Assembly (NCBI GenBank): GCA_910584725.1
Contig: CAJUBE010000017.1
Span: forward strand, 1 to 64,000
Direction: 5' to 3'
Source of the DNA: an uncultured Lachnospiraceae bacterium
Lineage (GTDB): Bacteria > Bacillota > Clostridia > Lachnospirales > Lachnospiraceae
Length of the DNA: 64,000 bases
Positions 27,516 to 35,641 of the stretch are shown in pieces; position 1 is the stretch's first letter; every line of letters starts with the position of its first letter. Position numbers and translations under genes: made by a program. A model generated the notes under the pieces. That model saw nothing but the letters and a program-made list of their open reading frames with translations. It made no database searches and was not told the DNA's origin.

Positions 27516-27520
27516 GAAAC

Positions 27521-27567
27521 AAAAACCGCCGGTGCGATGCAGATCAGTTTCGCATGGGCGGTTTTTA
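27521..27567. terminator. Bidirectional terminator between icd and the ABC-F gene
   Basis: AAAAACCGCC pairs with GGCGGTTTTT, with an inner TGCGA/TCGCA extension. A-tract and T-tract on opposite sides let it serve both convergent genes. Confidence 0.85.
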
Positions 27568-27588
27568 TTTGATATTTTAGTCTATTTC

Positions 27589-29544
27589 CTATCCCTCCAG
27601 CGACAGCTCCTCCCACTTTTCATACAGTCCTGTAAGCGCCGCTTCGTTTTCTTCTTTCTCCCGGTTCAGCTCCTGCAGCCTTGCCACATCCGTACAGACC
27701 TCCGGCGAAGCCATAAGCGTGTCAATCTCCTCGTTGCGGGTTTCCAATGACTCAATCCGTTCTTCACATTTTTTCAGATCGTTCTCCCGCTTGCGCTGGG
27801 CGGCCTGCTGTTCCTTCATTGCCTTCCAGTCCTGCTTGGAGGCGGAATCCGCCTGCACCGCGCCGCTCGTGGAGTCAGGGGATGTGCCGGAAGCGGGCGC
27901 TTGGGAGACAGACAGGGAGCTGTCGATCTTTGCAAGCTGTTCTTCCTTTTTCTCTAAATAGTAATCGTAATTGCCCAGATAGTTTGTCAATACCCGGCGG
28001 TTTAAGTCCAGAATGCGGTGTGCTGTCCTGTTAATGAAATAGCGGTCGTGGGAGACGTAAAGCACGGTGCCTGTGTAGGCGCACAGTGCGTCCTCCAGAA
28101 TCTCCTTTGACATAATGTCAAGATGGTTGGTGGGCTCGTCCAGTATCAGGAAATTGGCCTCGGAGAGCATCAGCTTGGCGAGGGAAAGTCTGCCCCGTTC
28201 CCCGCCGCTCAATGTTTTTATGGTCTTAAAGACGTCCTCCCCGGTGAAGAGGAAAGCTGCCAGCGTGTTTCGAATCTCCGTGTTGTTCAGATTCGGATAA
28301 TCGTCTGATATTTCCTGAAACAGTGTCTTTTCCGGGTGGAGCACATGATGCTCCTGGTCATAGTAGCCGATGGCCACGTTTGTGCCCAGATGAATGGTTC
28401 CGCAGTCAGGGGGGAGAAGCTCGTTGATGATCTTCAAAATGGTCGTCTTTCCCGTGCCGTTGTCGCCGATGATTGCCACATGCTCGCCCTTTTTCAGATC
28501 AAAGGACAGATTGTCAAAGAGGGCGAGCGGGCCGAAGGCTTTGGAAAGTCCTTCCACCTGCAGCACGTCGTTGCCGCTCTGGAACTTCGGCTCCAGCTTC
28601 AGGTGCATATCTGCCCGGACTTCCACAGGTTTTTCCAAAACTTCTATCTTTTGCAGCATTTTTTCCCGACTCTCAGCCCGCTTGATGGACTTTTCCCGGT
28701 TAAAGGATTTCAGCTTCTCAATCACCGCCTCCTGATGCTTGATTTCCTGCTGCTGTTTCATGTACGCGCTGTAGGCGGCAGCGCGAAGCATTTCCTTCCC
28801 GGCGGCGTAGGCGGAGTAATTGCCGGAAAAAACGGTGGCGTTCGTGTTGTCCAGCTCGATCACTTTGTTTGCGATCCGATCAAGAAAATAGCGGTCGTGG
28901 GAGACGATGATCACCGCGCCTTTATAGTTCAGAAGATACGTTTCCAGCCATGCGATGGACTGCAGGTCCAGATGGTTGGTGGGCTCGTCCAGAATAATCA
29001 GGTTCGGCTTGAGAAGAAGGAGCTTTCCCAGCGCAACCCGTGTCTTTTGCCCGCCGGAAAGGGTGGAGACGGCTTTACCGAAATCCTCCTCCGAAAAGCC
29101 GAGTCCCTTCAATACGCCTGTCACTTCACTTTTATAGGCGTAACCGTTGGCGGCTTCGTAGGCGTGGGTCAGGGCTGCATAGCTGTCCATCAGCTTTTCA
29201 AGAAGCTCGCCCGACGCGGTTTTCATCTGCAATTCGATCGTGTGCATCTGCTGTTCCATATCGAGAATTTCCTGCTTGACGGTAAGGAGCTCCTGATAGA
29301 TGGTATTTTCGCCGGAGACGGCCTCGTGCTGGGAGAGATATCCCACCGTTTTGTCCTTCGCGAAGGTCACAAGGCCCTCGTCAGCGGACAGTTCGCCCAT
29401 AATGATGCGCAGCAGCGTGGTCTTTCCCGCGCCGTTTATGCCGACGATGGCAGCTTTTTCATTGTCTTCTATATGAAATGATACATTTTTCAGTACGGGA
29501 ACCTCGTTAAAGGATTTATTTATATTGCTGACAGATAAAATCAT
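27589..29544 (-). CDS. ABC-F family ATPase (YdiF-like)
   Basis: 651 residues, two ABC cassettes on one chain and no membrane segments. Cassette 1: GINGAGKTT, LSGGQKTRVALGK, LIILDEPTNHLD. Cassette 2: GDNGTGKTT, LSGGERGRLSLAK, FLILDEPTNHLD. The P-site linker between them is Lys/Arg/Glu-rich, and the C-terminal 90 residues form a coiled coil. ABC-F proteins act on ribosomes, resolving stalled states or protecting from antibiotics; this one resembles housekeeping YdiF/Uup types. Gene order supports that: it is divergent from rex, and in B. subtilis ydiF also lies near rex. Confidence 0.88.
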   Translation of the reverse strand: MILSVSNINKSFNEVPVLKNVSFHIEDNEKAAIVGINGAGKTTLLRIIMGELSADEGLVTFAKDKTVGYLSQHEAVSGENTIYQELLTVKQEILDMEQQMHTIELQMKTASGELLEKLMDSYAALTHAYEAANGYAYKSEVTGVLKGLGFSEEDFGKAVSTLSGGQKTRVALGKLLLLKPNLIILDEPTNHLDLQSIAWLETYLLNYKGAVIIVSHDRYFLDRIANKVIELDNTNATVFSGNYSAYAAGKEMLRAAAYSAYMKQQQEIKHQEAVIEKLKSFNREKSIKRAESREKMLQKIEVLEKPVEVRADMHLKLEPKFQSGNDVLQVEGLSKAFGPLALFDNLSFDLKKGEHVAIIGDNGTGKTTILKIINELLPPDCGTIHLGTNVAIGYYDQEHHVLHPEKTLFQEISDDYPNLNNTEIRNTLAAFLFTGEDVFKTIKTLSGGERGRLSLAKLMLSEANFLILDEPTNHLDIMSKEILEDALCAYTGTVLYVSHDRYFINRTAHRILDLNRRVLTNYLGNYDYYLEKKEEQLAKIDSSLSVSQAPASGTSPDSTSGAVQADSASKQDWKAMKEQQAAQRKRENDLKKCEERIESLETRNEEIDTLMASPEVCTDVARLQELNREKEENEAALTGLYEKWEELSLEG

Positions 29545-29590
29545 CTTTGTGCTACCGTGCCCTTCTTAATATGAATATATTAATCTCTGT

Positions 29591-29772
29591 GCGGAGAATG
29601 CCGTATTTCGGGCATTCTCCTGGGTGAAACTTAGAAGTTCTCCGCGAAACAGCCTCTGCTGTGACTCAAATCAATGCGGAGAATGCCGCACTTCAGGCAT
29701 TCTCCCGTGTGAGACTTAGAACTTCTCCACGAAACAGCCTCTGCTGTGAGTGGCTAGAAGTTCTTCTCACAC
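29591..29772 (-). repeat. Two tandem units of double-hairpin repeat family A, minus orientation
   Basis: Unit 1 (29591-29664) and unit 2 (29676-29772) each start with GGAGAATGCC...GGCATTCTCC-type hairpins and continue into GTGAAACTTAGAAGTTCT or GTGTGAGACTTAGAACTTCT, then a shared AACAGCCTCTGCTGTGA hairpin. In unit 2 the GTGTGAGA arm pairs with TTCTTCTCACAC at its far end. Read on the minus strand, they match the elements at 36907 and 51320. Confidence 0.75.
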
Positions 29773-29832
29773 TATAATATGTTTAGTTTACAGACAGGGG
29801 GCATTTGTGTCAATCCAATCTGCACCAATTAA

Positions 29833-29861
29833 TTGACAAGATTTTAACAGAGGGGTATCAT
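29833..29861 (+). promoter_or_regulatory. Promoter of rex
   Basis: TTGACA (29833-29838), 17 nt, TATCAT (29856-29861). A TATAAT directly follows, but at a poor 22-nt spacing. Confidence 0.6.
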
Positions 29862-29945
29862 ATAATCATTGTAAAAGGAAGACGGGCGGCCGTGAAATAC
29901 GGCTTGCAAGTCATAAAGTCAGCATGAACGGCGGAGGATACGGTT

Positions 29946-30578
29946 GTGGAAGAAAAAGAAATTTCACAGGCTGTTGTGGCCCGTCTGCCAAGATATCTGC
30001 GGTATCTGGGAGAACTTCGGGACGAGGGCGTTGAGAGGGTTTCTTCTCAAGAGCTTTCTGATATCATGCAGGTGACAGCTTCGCAGATCAGACAGGATTT
30101 GAATACCTTCGGTGGTTTCGGCCAACAGGGATACGGCTACAATGTGGGTTATCTCTCAGACGAGATCGGTAAGATACTTGGCTTAAACAGGGAACATCGG
30201 CTGATTATTGTGGGGGCCGGGCATCTGGGACAGGCATTGGTCAATTACTCAAATTTTGAACGGCGGGGGTTTCTCTTTCGGGGTCTGTTTGACTGTGACC
30301 CGAAGGTTTGCGGGAAAAAGATTCGTGGTATTTCAGTGCGGCCGATGGAGGAGCTGGCAGATTTTGTGCGAGAAAATCAGATTGATATCGCGGTGCTTAC
30401 CATACCCAAGACCTCGGCGGTGGAGGTGGCGGAACAGCTTGCCGCCTGCGGGATCAAAGGGATCTGGAATTTTGCCCATGTGGATTTGAGGCTTCCCGGA
30501 CATATTCAGGTGGAAAACGTACATTTGTCGGACAGCCTGATGAAGCTGTCTTACAATCTCTCGACAGCGGAAGAATAA
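29946..30578 (+). CDS. rex: Redox-sensing transcriptional repressor Rex
   Basis: 210 residues. The start is a GTG with GGAGG 8 nt upstream. The N-terminal winged helix contains VARLPRYLRYLGEL and SSQELSDIMQVTASQIRQDL, followed by the Rex signature FGGFGQQGYGYNV. The Rossmann domain begins IIVGAGHLGQAL. Rex binds DNA when NADH is low and releases it as the NADH/NAD+ ratio rises, controlling fermentation and hydrogen or electron-bifurcation genes in anaerobes. The DNA-binding and NADH-binding parts are both intact. NfnAB, also in this window, belongs to the physiology Rex often controls, but I see no Rex site there. Confidence 0.95.
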   Translation: MEEKEISQAVVARLPRYLRYLGELRDEGVERVSSQELSDIMQVTASQIRQDLNTFGGFGQQGYGYNVGYLSDEIGKILGLNREHRLIIVGAGHLGQALVNYSNFERRGFLFRGLFDCDPKVCGKKIRGISVRPMEELADFVRENQIDIAVLTIPKTSAVEVAEQLAACGIKGIWNFAHVDLRLPGHIQVENVHLSDSLMKLSYNLSTAEE

Positions 30579-30646
30579 TAATGAGGAATGAGCAGATTCC
30601 GTACAGGAAAGCCGAGGGCTGAACTGTACAGAAAGGTGTGGTAGCG

Positions 30647-31399
30647 ATGGCCAGAGCGGACGAGGTATTCAAGCCGGCGCTTGTGGGAAAGAAGATCCCG
30701 ATTTTGACGCTGGACAATAAATGGCACAGACTTTTTACACAGTCGGAATTTACGCCCGAATTAAAGGGGATGGAAAAGACTTTAAACGACATGTTAAAGC
30801 GGCAGGCAAAGCTGAATACAGAGACGAAAGAGCTAAAGAAACTGAAAAAAAAGTTGATGGATGAGGTTGTGCTTCTGGCTGACGTGATGGGGGAGCGTCC
30901 CACGAAAAAGCAGGATAAGGAGATGGCGGATCACAAGCGTCTGATCGAGGAGTGCAATGAAAAGATGGACGCTTACGAGGAGGAGCTGGTAGAACTTCCC
31001 AGACAAATCAATCAGCTCAACAATCAGCTTATGCTGATTACCATGGACGTATGTTACAAAAAGCTTCAGCAGAATACGAAGGAGCTCTCGGAGATAGAGG
31101 AGTGGATCAGCGGCATCAGACGCGAACTCAAGAAAAAGGTGGTGCGCAAGCAGGAAAAGGAAGCGGTGATCAACAGACTCTACGCGTACATGCATGATAT
31201 TTTCGGCGCGGAGGTAATCGAGCTTTTCGACATGCAGTACGATCCGGAGGAAAAATACCGCAGGAAGGAGACCGCAGCCCAGGCGGTAAGCCCGGAAAAG
31301 CAGGAAGCGGGACAGGAGAAGTCGGCGGGAGAACCGGAGAAAGCAGAACAGGCAGCGCAGTCGGAAAAAGGCGCGGAGCCGGAAAGTAAGAATACATAG
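30647..31399 (+). CDS. Conserved helical protein of unknown function downstream of rex
   Basis: 250 residues; ATG 30647 is chosen (AAAGG 10 nt upstream) over an in-frame GTG at 30638. After an N-terminal segment GKKIPILTLDNKWHRLF the protein is almost wholly charged helix, with long Lys/Glu heptads (KRQAKLNTETKELKKLKKKL and on). The C-terminal 40 residues are Ala/Glu/Lys low complexity. No enzyme motif or membrane helix is visible. I do not recognise a named family. Its place behind rex and before alr suggests a housekeeping cytosolic protein. Confidence 0.75.
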   Translation: MARADEVFKPALVGKKIPILTLDNKWHRLFTQSEFTPELKGMEKTLNDMLKRQAKLNTETKELKKLKKKLMDEVVLLADVMGERPTKKQDKEMADHKRLIEECNEKMDAYEEELVELPRQINQLNNQLMLITMDVCYKKLQQNTKELSEIEEWISGIRRELKKKVVRKQEKEAVINRLYAYMHDIFGAEVIELFDMQYDPEEKYRRKETAAQAVSPEKQEAGQEKSAGEPEKAEQAAQSEKGAEPESKNT

Positions 31400-31400
31400 A

Positions 31401-31429
31401 CGCCGAAGTCTCAGGGCTTTGGCGTTTTT
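31401..31429 (+). terminator. Terminator upstream of alr
   Basis: CGCCGAAG pairs with CTTTGGCG (one G-T pair) across an 8-nt loop, followed by TTTTT. Confidence 0.8.
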
Positions 31430-31465
31430 GGCGGATGTGAATAAGATATAACAGGGAGAGAGAAT

Positions 31466-32647
31466 ATGTTAGAAAAATACGAGAGGGTGTATGCGGCGGT
31501 AGACCTTTCAACGGTGCTTCACAATATGGAGCGGATGCACGAAGCGCTCTCGCCGCAGACTGAGATGATCGGCGTGATTAAGACGGACGGATACGGCCAC
31601 GGCGCGGTGCCGATCGGCAGGGAACTGGAGAAACTGCCCTATGTGTTCGGTTATGCTACAGCGACGGCGGAGGAGGCATTTATCCTGCGGAGGGCCGGGC
31701 TTATGAAACCGATACTGATTTTGGGATATACCTTTCCTTACAGTTATGAGGAGCTGATCATGCAGAGGATTCGTCCCGCTGTTTTTAGAAAAGATGCGCT
31801 GGAGGCTTTGGATGCCTGCGCCGAAAAGATGGGGAAAAAGGCGGTTGTGCATGTGAAGGTGGACACGGGAATGTCGCGGATCGGTATCAGGCCGGATGAG
31901 GAGGGGCTTTCCTTTATGGAATGGCTTTTCGGTTTAAAGCATATTGAGGTGGAGGGCATATTTACCCATTTTGCGAGGGCGGATGAGGCGGATCAAACCC
32001 CGGCGCTCGCACAGTTAGAACAGTTTACGGCGTTTGTTGCGGAGGCGGAGCGAAGGGTGGGAAAACAGATTCCGTTTAAGCACTGTTCCAACAGCGCGGG
32101 CATTCTCACCTTGCCGCAGGCGAATCTTTCCCTGGTTCGCGCGGGTATTACGCTGTACGGTTTGTCTCCTTCTGAGGAGGTGACAAGAGATATTCTTTCT
32201 CTGCGCCCTGTGTTATCGCTGAAAAGCAGGCTGGTCTATGTAAAGGAAATTGAGGCGGGGACGCCAGTAAGCTACGGGGGCACATTTGTGGCGAAGGAGC
32301 GGATGCGGATTGCCACTGTGCCAGTGGGCTACGGGGACGGCTATCCGAGAAGCCTTTCAGGCAAAGGCAGCGTGTTGATCCGGGGGAAGCGCGCCTCCAT
32401 CCTGGGAAGAATCTGCATGGATCAGTTTATGGTGGATGTGTCGGCAATTCCCGGCGTGACGGAGGGAGATGAAGTGACTCTGATCGGCGCAGACGGCGGG
32501 GAGGAGATTACCATGGAGGAGCTTGGGGCGTTTTCCGGCAGGTTTAACTATGAACTGGCCTGCGATCTCGGGAAGCGGATTCCAAGGGTTTATCTCAAGG
32601 GCGGGGAAATTGTCTGTACGGCGGATGATTACGGGGAGAGCCTGTAA
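31466..32647 (+). CDS. alr: Alanine racemase
   Basis: 393 residues. The PLP lysine is Lys39 in GVIKTDGYGHGAVPIG, where most enzymes have KANAYGHG. The second catalytic residue, Tyr, lies in GTPVSYGGTFVA, and the GYGDGYPR and GRICMDQFMVDV blocks are intact. It makes D-alanine for peptidoglycan. The next gene encodes a MazF-type toxin; in Bacillus alr is also followed by the ndoAI-ndoA pair, so the gene order is conserved apart from the missing antitoxin. Confidence 0.95.
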   Translation: MLEKYERVYAAVDLSTVLHNMERMHEALSPQTEMIGVIKTDGYGHGAVPIGRELEKLPYVFGYATATAEEAFILRRAGLMKPILILGYTFPYSYEELIMQRIRPAVFRKDALEALDACAEKMGKKAVVHVKVDTGMSRIGIRPDEEGLSFMEWLFGLKHIEVEGIFTHFARADEADQTPALAQLEQFTAFVAEAERRVGKQIPFKHCSNSAGILTLPQANLSLVRAGITLYGLSPSEEVTRDILSLRPVLSLKSRLVYVKEIEAGTPVSYGGTFVAKERMRIATVPVGYGDGYPRSLSGKGSVLIRGKRASILGRICMDQFMVDVSAIPGVTEGDEVTLIGADGGEEITMEELGAFSGRFNYELACDLGKRIPRVYLKGGEIVCTADDYGESL

Positions 32648-32763
32648 GCGCGCGTGTGGAAAAACGTATCATTATCCTGTATACGACCGAAAAAGACGGC
32701 AATACTATTGCTGGTAACAGGAAAACAGTGAGAGTAGCGAAATGTCAAAGGAAGTGTAAGGTA

Positions 32764-33111
32764 ATGAGAAGAGGAGATATTTATTATGCGGATCTGCGCC
32801 CGGTAGTTGGGTCGGAGCAGGGCGGCGTGCGCCCGGTGCTTATTATACAGAATGATGTGGGAAACAGGCACAGCCCCACGGTGATCTGTGCCGCTATCAC
32901 ATCGAAGATGAACAAGGCAAAGCTTCCCACCCACATAGAGCTGAGTGCTGGAAAGTATGATATGGTGAAGGATTCCGTCATTCTTTTGGAGCAGCTGCGC
33001 ACCATAGATAAGCAGCGTCTCAAGGACAGAGTCTGCCATCTGGATTCGGATATCATGCGGGCAGTCAATGAGGGACTAATGATCAGTCTGGAGCTGGGTA
33101 CAGGTACATAA
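32764..33111 (+). CDS. MazF/PemK-type endoribonuclease toxin (NdoA-like)
   Basis: 115 residues from ATG 32764 (AAAGGAAG 9 nt upstream). It begins MRRGDIYYADLRPVVGSEQG, the standard MazF/EndoA N-terminus with the catalytic Arg region, and contains VRPVLIIQND and the SVILLEQLRTIDK strand. Family members cut mRNA at short motifs. No antitoxin gene is visible in the 116 nt after alr: the only plus-strand ATG there opens a 5-codon frame (MSKEV) ending just before the toxin start. The frame also extends upstream from a GTG at 32656, but without a ribosome-binding site. Confidence 0.88.
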   Translation: MRRGDIYYADLRPVVGSEQGGVRPVLIIQNDVGNRHSPTVICAAITSKMNKAKLPTHIELSAGKYDMVKDSVILLEQLRTIDKQRLKDRVCHLDSDIMRAVNEGLMISLELGTGT

Positions 33112-33176
33112 GATGGGAATTGCAAACGGATTCTGCATTGGAAACGTGAAGGTAAGGAACGGTTCGGGCGGGCGAT

Positions 33177-33205
33177 TTGACACACAGAGTAATAATTGAT
33201 ATGAT
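33177..33205 (+). promoter_or_regulatory. Strong sigma-A-type promoter of the CNNM/CorC gene
   Basis: TTGACA (33177-33182), 17 nt, TATGAT (33200-33205), about 55 nt upstream of the start codon. Confidence 0.75.
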
Positions 33206-33261
33206 ATCAGGGTCGAAAAGTTATGATATTTATTTACTAGAGGAGGATACAAATAAACACT

Positions 33262-34650
33262 ATGGAAGACGGCGGCTCGGGCAGTAACAGCATCCTGTGG
33301 TTTGTGTTCATGCTGATTCTGGAGATGGTTTTTTACGGATTCAGCACGGCAATGCAAAATCGCAGGGGGACGGAGAGAGAGGACGGCGCAGGCGGGGAGG
33401 AACCCGAAGAGCAGACAGCAAAGCAGAAAAAGAAACAGGAAAGACTGGCTTATATGATGGAGCAGCATGCGGCTTATGCTACGGCGACACAGCTCGGTGT
33501 GGTGACCATCAATCTGCTGCTGGGTGCGTTTATTCTGTACCGGCTAAACAGATATTTTTCCTTTTTGGTATCGGATCAGGTACACGCGCGTTTCGGTGCG
33601 CTCTCCGTGTGGCAGATGCAGGCGGTGGCGGTGGCGGTACCATTCCTTGTAACGATTTTTCTTCTGTACATAATTATGACGATCGGTGTGATGGTGCCGA
33701 AGAAGGCGGCTGCGAAGCATCCGGACAAATGGCTTCACGCGCTGGTGAATCCGTTTTATTACTATGTGCGGATTGTATCGCCGTTCAGCAGCCTGATCTT
33801 TGTCTCGTCAAAGATGGTTCTGCATCTGTTCGGCGTGCGGGACGCCGATGACAGGGAGGATGTGACGGAAGAAGAAATCCTCTCCATGGTGAGCGTGGGG
33901 CATGAGCAGGGAATTCTGCACGCCAGTGAGGCGGAGATGATCACCAATATTTTTGAGTACGGCGACAAGGAAGCCAAGGATATCATGATCAACCGCAACA
34001 ATCTGATCGCCATAGACTGCACCATGACGCTGCAGGAGGCTGCGGCCTTTATCGTGGGGGCGCACAACAGCCGTTTTCCCGTTTACGACGAGACCATAGA
34101 CCATATCATCGGCATCCTGCACTTGAAGGACGTGATGCGGATGCAGATGAACGAAAAGATGCGTAACCGCCCCATCGGAAAAATCAAAGGGCTTCTGCGG
34201 GAACCGCGGTTTATTACGGAGAAACGTAAGATCAACGATCTCTTTCAGGTTATGCAGAAGGAAAAGATACAGATGGTCATCGTCATCGACGAGTATGGGC
34301 AGACGGCCGGGCTGGTGGCTCTGGAGGATATTTTGGAGGAGATCGTCGGCAACATTCAGGATGAGTATGACGAGGACGCGACCTATATCAAAGAGAGCGG
34401 AACGGATCATTATGTGATTCAGGGCATGATGCCGCTGGAGGAATTGGAGGAAAAGCTGCAGATTTCTTTCGAGGATGAACCCTTTGATACGGTGAACGGT
34501 TTTGTAATCTCAAGGTTGGAGCATATCCCCGAGGAGGGTGAGGATTTCGAGTTTACTTACAGCGGCTATACCTTCCGCATTATGGAGGTGAAGGATCATA
34601 TGATCCAAAGCGTGTCTGCAAGAAAGGACAGGGAAGAGACGGAAACGTAA
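33262..34650 (+). CDS. CNNM/HlyC-CorC family protein with CBS domains
   Basis: 462 residues. The N-terminal part is a DUF21/CNNM-type membrane domain with three or four helices, interrupted by a charged stretch after the first helix. Two CBS domains follow: MINRNNLIAIDCTMTLQEAA with SRFPVYDETIDHIIGILHLKDV, and VMQKEKIQMVIVIDEYGQTAGLVALED. The C-terminal CorC_HlyC domain contains DHYVIQGMMPLEEL. Relatives influence Mg2+/Co2+ efflux. The ATG is 15 nt from the nearest good ribosome-binding site (AGAGGAGG), unusually far, with no better ATG, GTG or TTG between. Confidence 0.85.
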   Translation: MEDGGSGSNSILWFVFMLILEMVFYGFSTAMQNRRGTEREDGAGGEEPEEQTAKQKKKQERLAYMMEQHAAYATATQLGVVTINLLLGAFILYRLNRYFSFLVSDQVHARFGALSVWQMQAVAVAVPFLVTIFLLYIIMTIGVMVPKKAAAKHPDKWLHALVNPFYYYVRIVSPFSSLIFVSSKMVLHLFGVRDADDREDVTEEEILSMVSVGHEQGILHASEAEMITNIFEYGDKEAKDIMINRNNLIAIDCTMTLQEAAAFIVGAHNSRFPVYDETIDHIIGILHLKDVMRMQMNEKMRNRPIGKIKGLLREPRFITEKRKINDLFQVMQKEKIQMVIVIDEYGQTAGLVALEDILEEIVGNIQDEYDEDATYIKESGTDHYVIQGMMPLEELEEKLQISFEDEPFDTVNGFVISRLEHIPEEGEDFEFTYSGYTFRIMEVKDHMIQSVSARKDREETET

Positions 34651-34754
34651 TCTGTCAAGAGGAACAGACAAGAAAAGAAACGGAATCTGCCATATGGCGG
34701 ATTTGCAGATAAATAAATCATAACATACAGAAGGTTTGGAAAGGATGGAAAAAG

Positions 34755-35483
34755 ATGTCAGGACATTCAAAATTTGCGAATATTAAGCACAAGAAGGAGA
34801 AGAACGACGCGGCGAAGGGTAAGATTTTTACCATCATCGGCAGAGAAATTGCGGTGGCGGTGAAGGAGGGAGGTCCGGATCCTGCGAACAATTTCAAGCT
34901 GGCGCAGGTGATTGCCAAGGCTAAGGCAAATAACATGCCAAACGATACCATCGACAGGGGCATTAAAAAAGCGGCCGGAGAAGGCGGAAACGTGGATTAT
35001 AAGTATGTCACTTACGAAGGCTACGGTCCGAACGGCGTGGCTATTATTGTGGACGCGCTGACGGACAATACCAATCGGACGGCCGCCAATGTGAGAAGTG
35101 CCTTCACCAAAGGCAACGGCAGCATCGGCACACAGGGCTGCGTCTCCTTTATGTTCGACAAGAAGGGGCTGATCATCATTGACAAGGAAGAGTGTGAGAT
35201 GGACGCGGACGATCTGATGATGACCGCGCTTGACGCTGGTGCGGAGGATTTCTCCGAGGAGGAGGACAGCTATGAGGTTTACACCGATCCCGACCAGTGG
35301 AGCGAGGTGGATGCGGCTTTGAAAGAGGCCGGGGTTGTGCCGATGTCCTCCGAGGTGACGATGATCCCGCAGACATGGGTGGAGCTGACGGACGAGGGAG
35401 CCATCAAGAATCTGCAGAGGACGCTGGATCTGCTGGAGGATGACGACGACGTGCAGGCGGTATACCATAACTGGGACGAATAA
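34755..35483 (+). CDS. yebC: YebC/PmpR family protein
   Basis: 242 residues starting MSGHSKFANIKHKKEKNDAAK, nearly the family consensus. The core ANNMPNDTIDRGIKKAAGEG and TDNTNRTAANVRSAFTKGNG are intact. YebC-type proteins are annotated as DNA-binding regulators, and recent work links family members to translation of proline stretches. A repeat cluster starts 3 nt after the stop. Confidence 0.93.
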   Translation: MSGHSKFANIKHKKEKNDAAKGKIFTIIGREIAVAVKEGGPDPANNFKLAQVIAKAKANNMPNDTIDRGIKKAAGEGGNVDYKYVTYEGYGPNGVAIIVDALTDNTNRTAANVRSAFTKGNGSIGTQGCVSFMFDKKGLIIIDKEECEMDADDLMMTALDAGAEDFSEEEDSYEVYTDPDQWSEVDAALKEAGVVPMSSEVTMIPQTWVELTDEGAIKNLQRTLDLLEDDDDVQAVYHNWDE

Positions 35484-35485
35484 CC

Positions 35486-35617
35486 GTGTGAGACGGAGTT
35501 GCAAGGCAACTCCGTCTCACACTGGAGAATGCCATAAAGCGGCATTCTCCGACATAGACGGGACGCCAAGAAGTACTAAGTCTCGTGTGAGAGAATGCCT
35601 GAAAAGCGGCATTCTCT
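35486..35617 (+). repeat. Family A repeat cluster between yebC and metY
   Basis: Three hairpins. The first (35486-35522) is a perfect 17-bp stem, GTGTGAGACGGAGTTGC with its complement, around a 3-nt loop. The second is GGAGAATGCC...GGCATTCTCC (35524-35550). The third is AGAGAATGCC...GGCATTCTCT (35590-35617), preceded by GACGGGACGCCAAGAAG, which also occurs in the 51320 element. None is followed by a T-tract. Confidence 0.8.
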
Positions 35618-35641
35618 GCATAACGTAAAGGAGAGAAAGGT

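Larger units (their letters stand above)
29545..29945. other. Divergent intergenic region between ABC-F and rex
   Basis: A 401-bp non-coding stretch. It holds two repeat units (29591-29772), an AT-rich segment, a promoter directed at rex and a Shine-Dalgarno GGAGG for rex. I could not place the ABC-F promoter with confidence, nor a clear Rex operator. Confidence 0.7.

Noticed and set aside
28336..29481. 381-codon plus-strand frame inside the ABC-F gene
   Set aside because: It is antisense to the two ABC cassettes, which carry all expected motifs on the minus strand.
29820..29945. Rex operator in front of rex
   Set aside because: No TTGTGAA-type inverted repeat could be found by eye; only a promoter and ribosome-binding site are supported.
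35484..35641. SAM or T-box riboswitch upstream of the O-acetylhomoserine sulfhydrylase
   Set aside because: The leader is fully accounted for by repeat hairpins found elsewhere; no SAM-I core or T-box sequence is visible.
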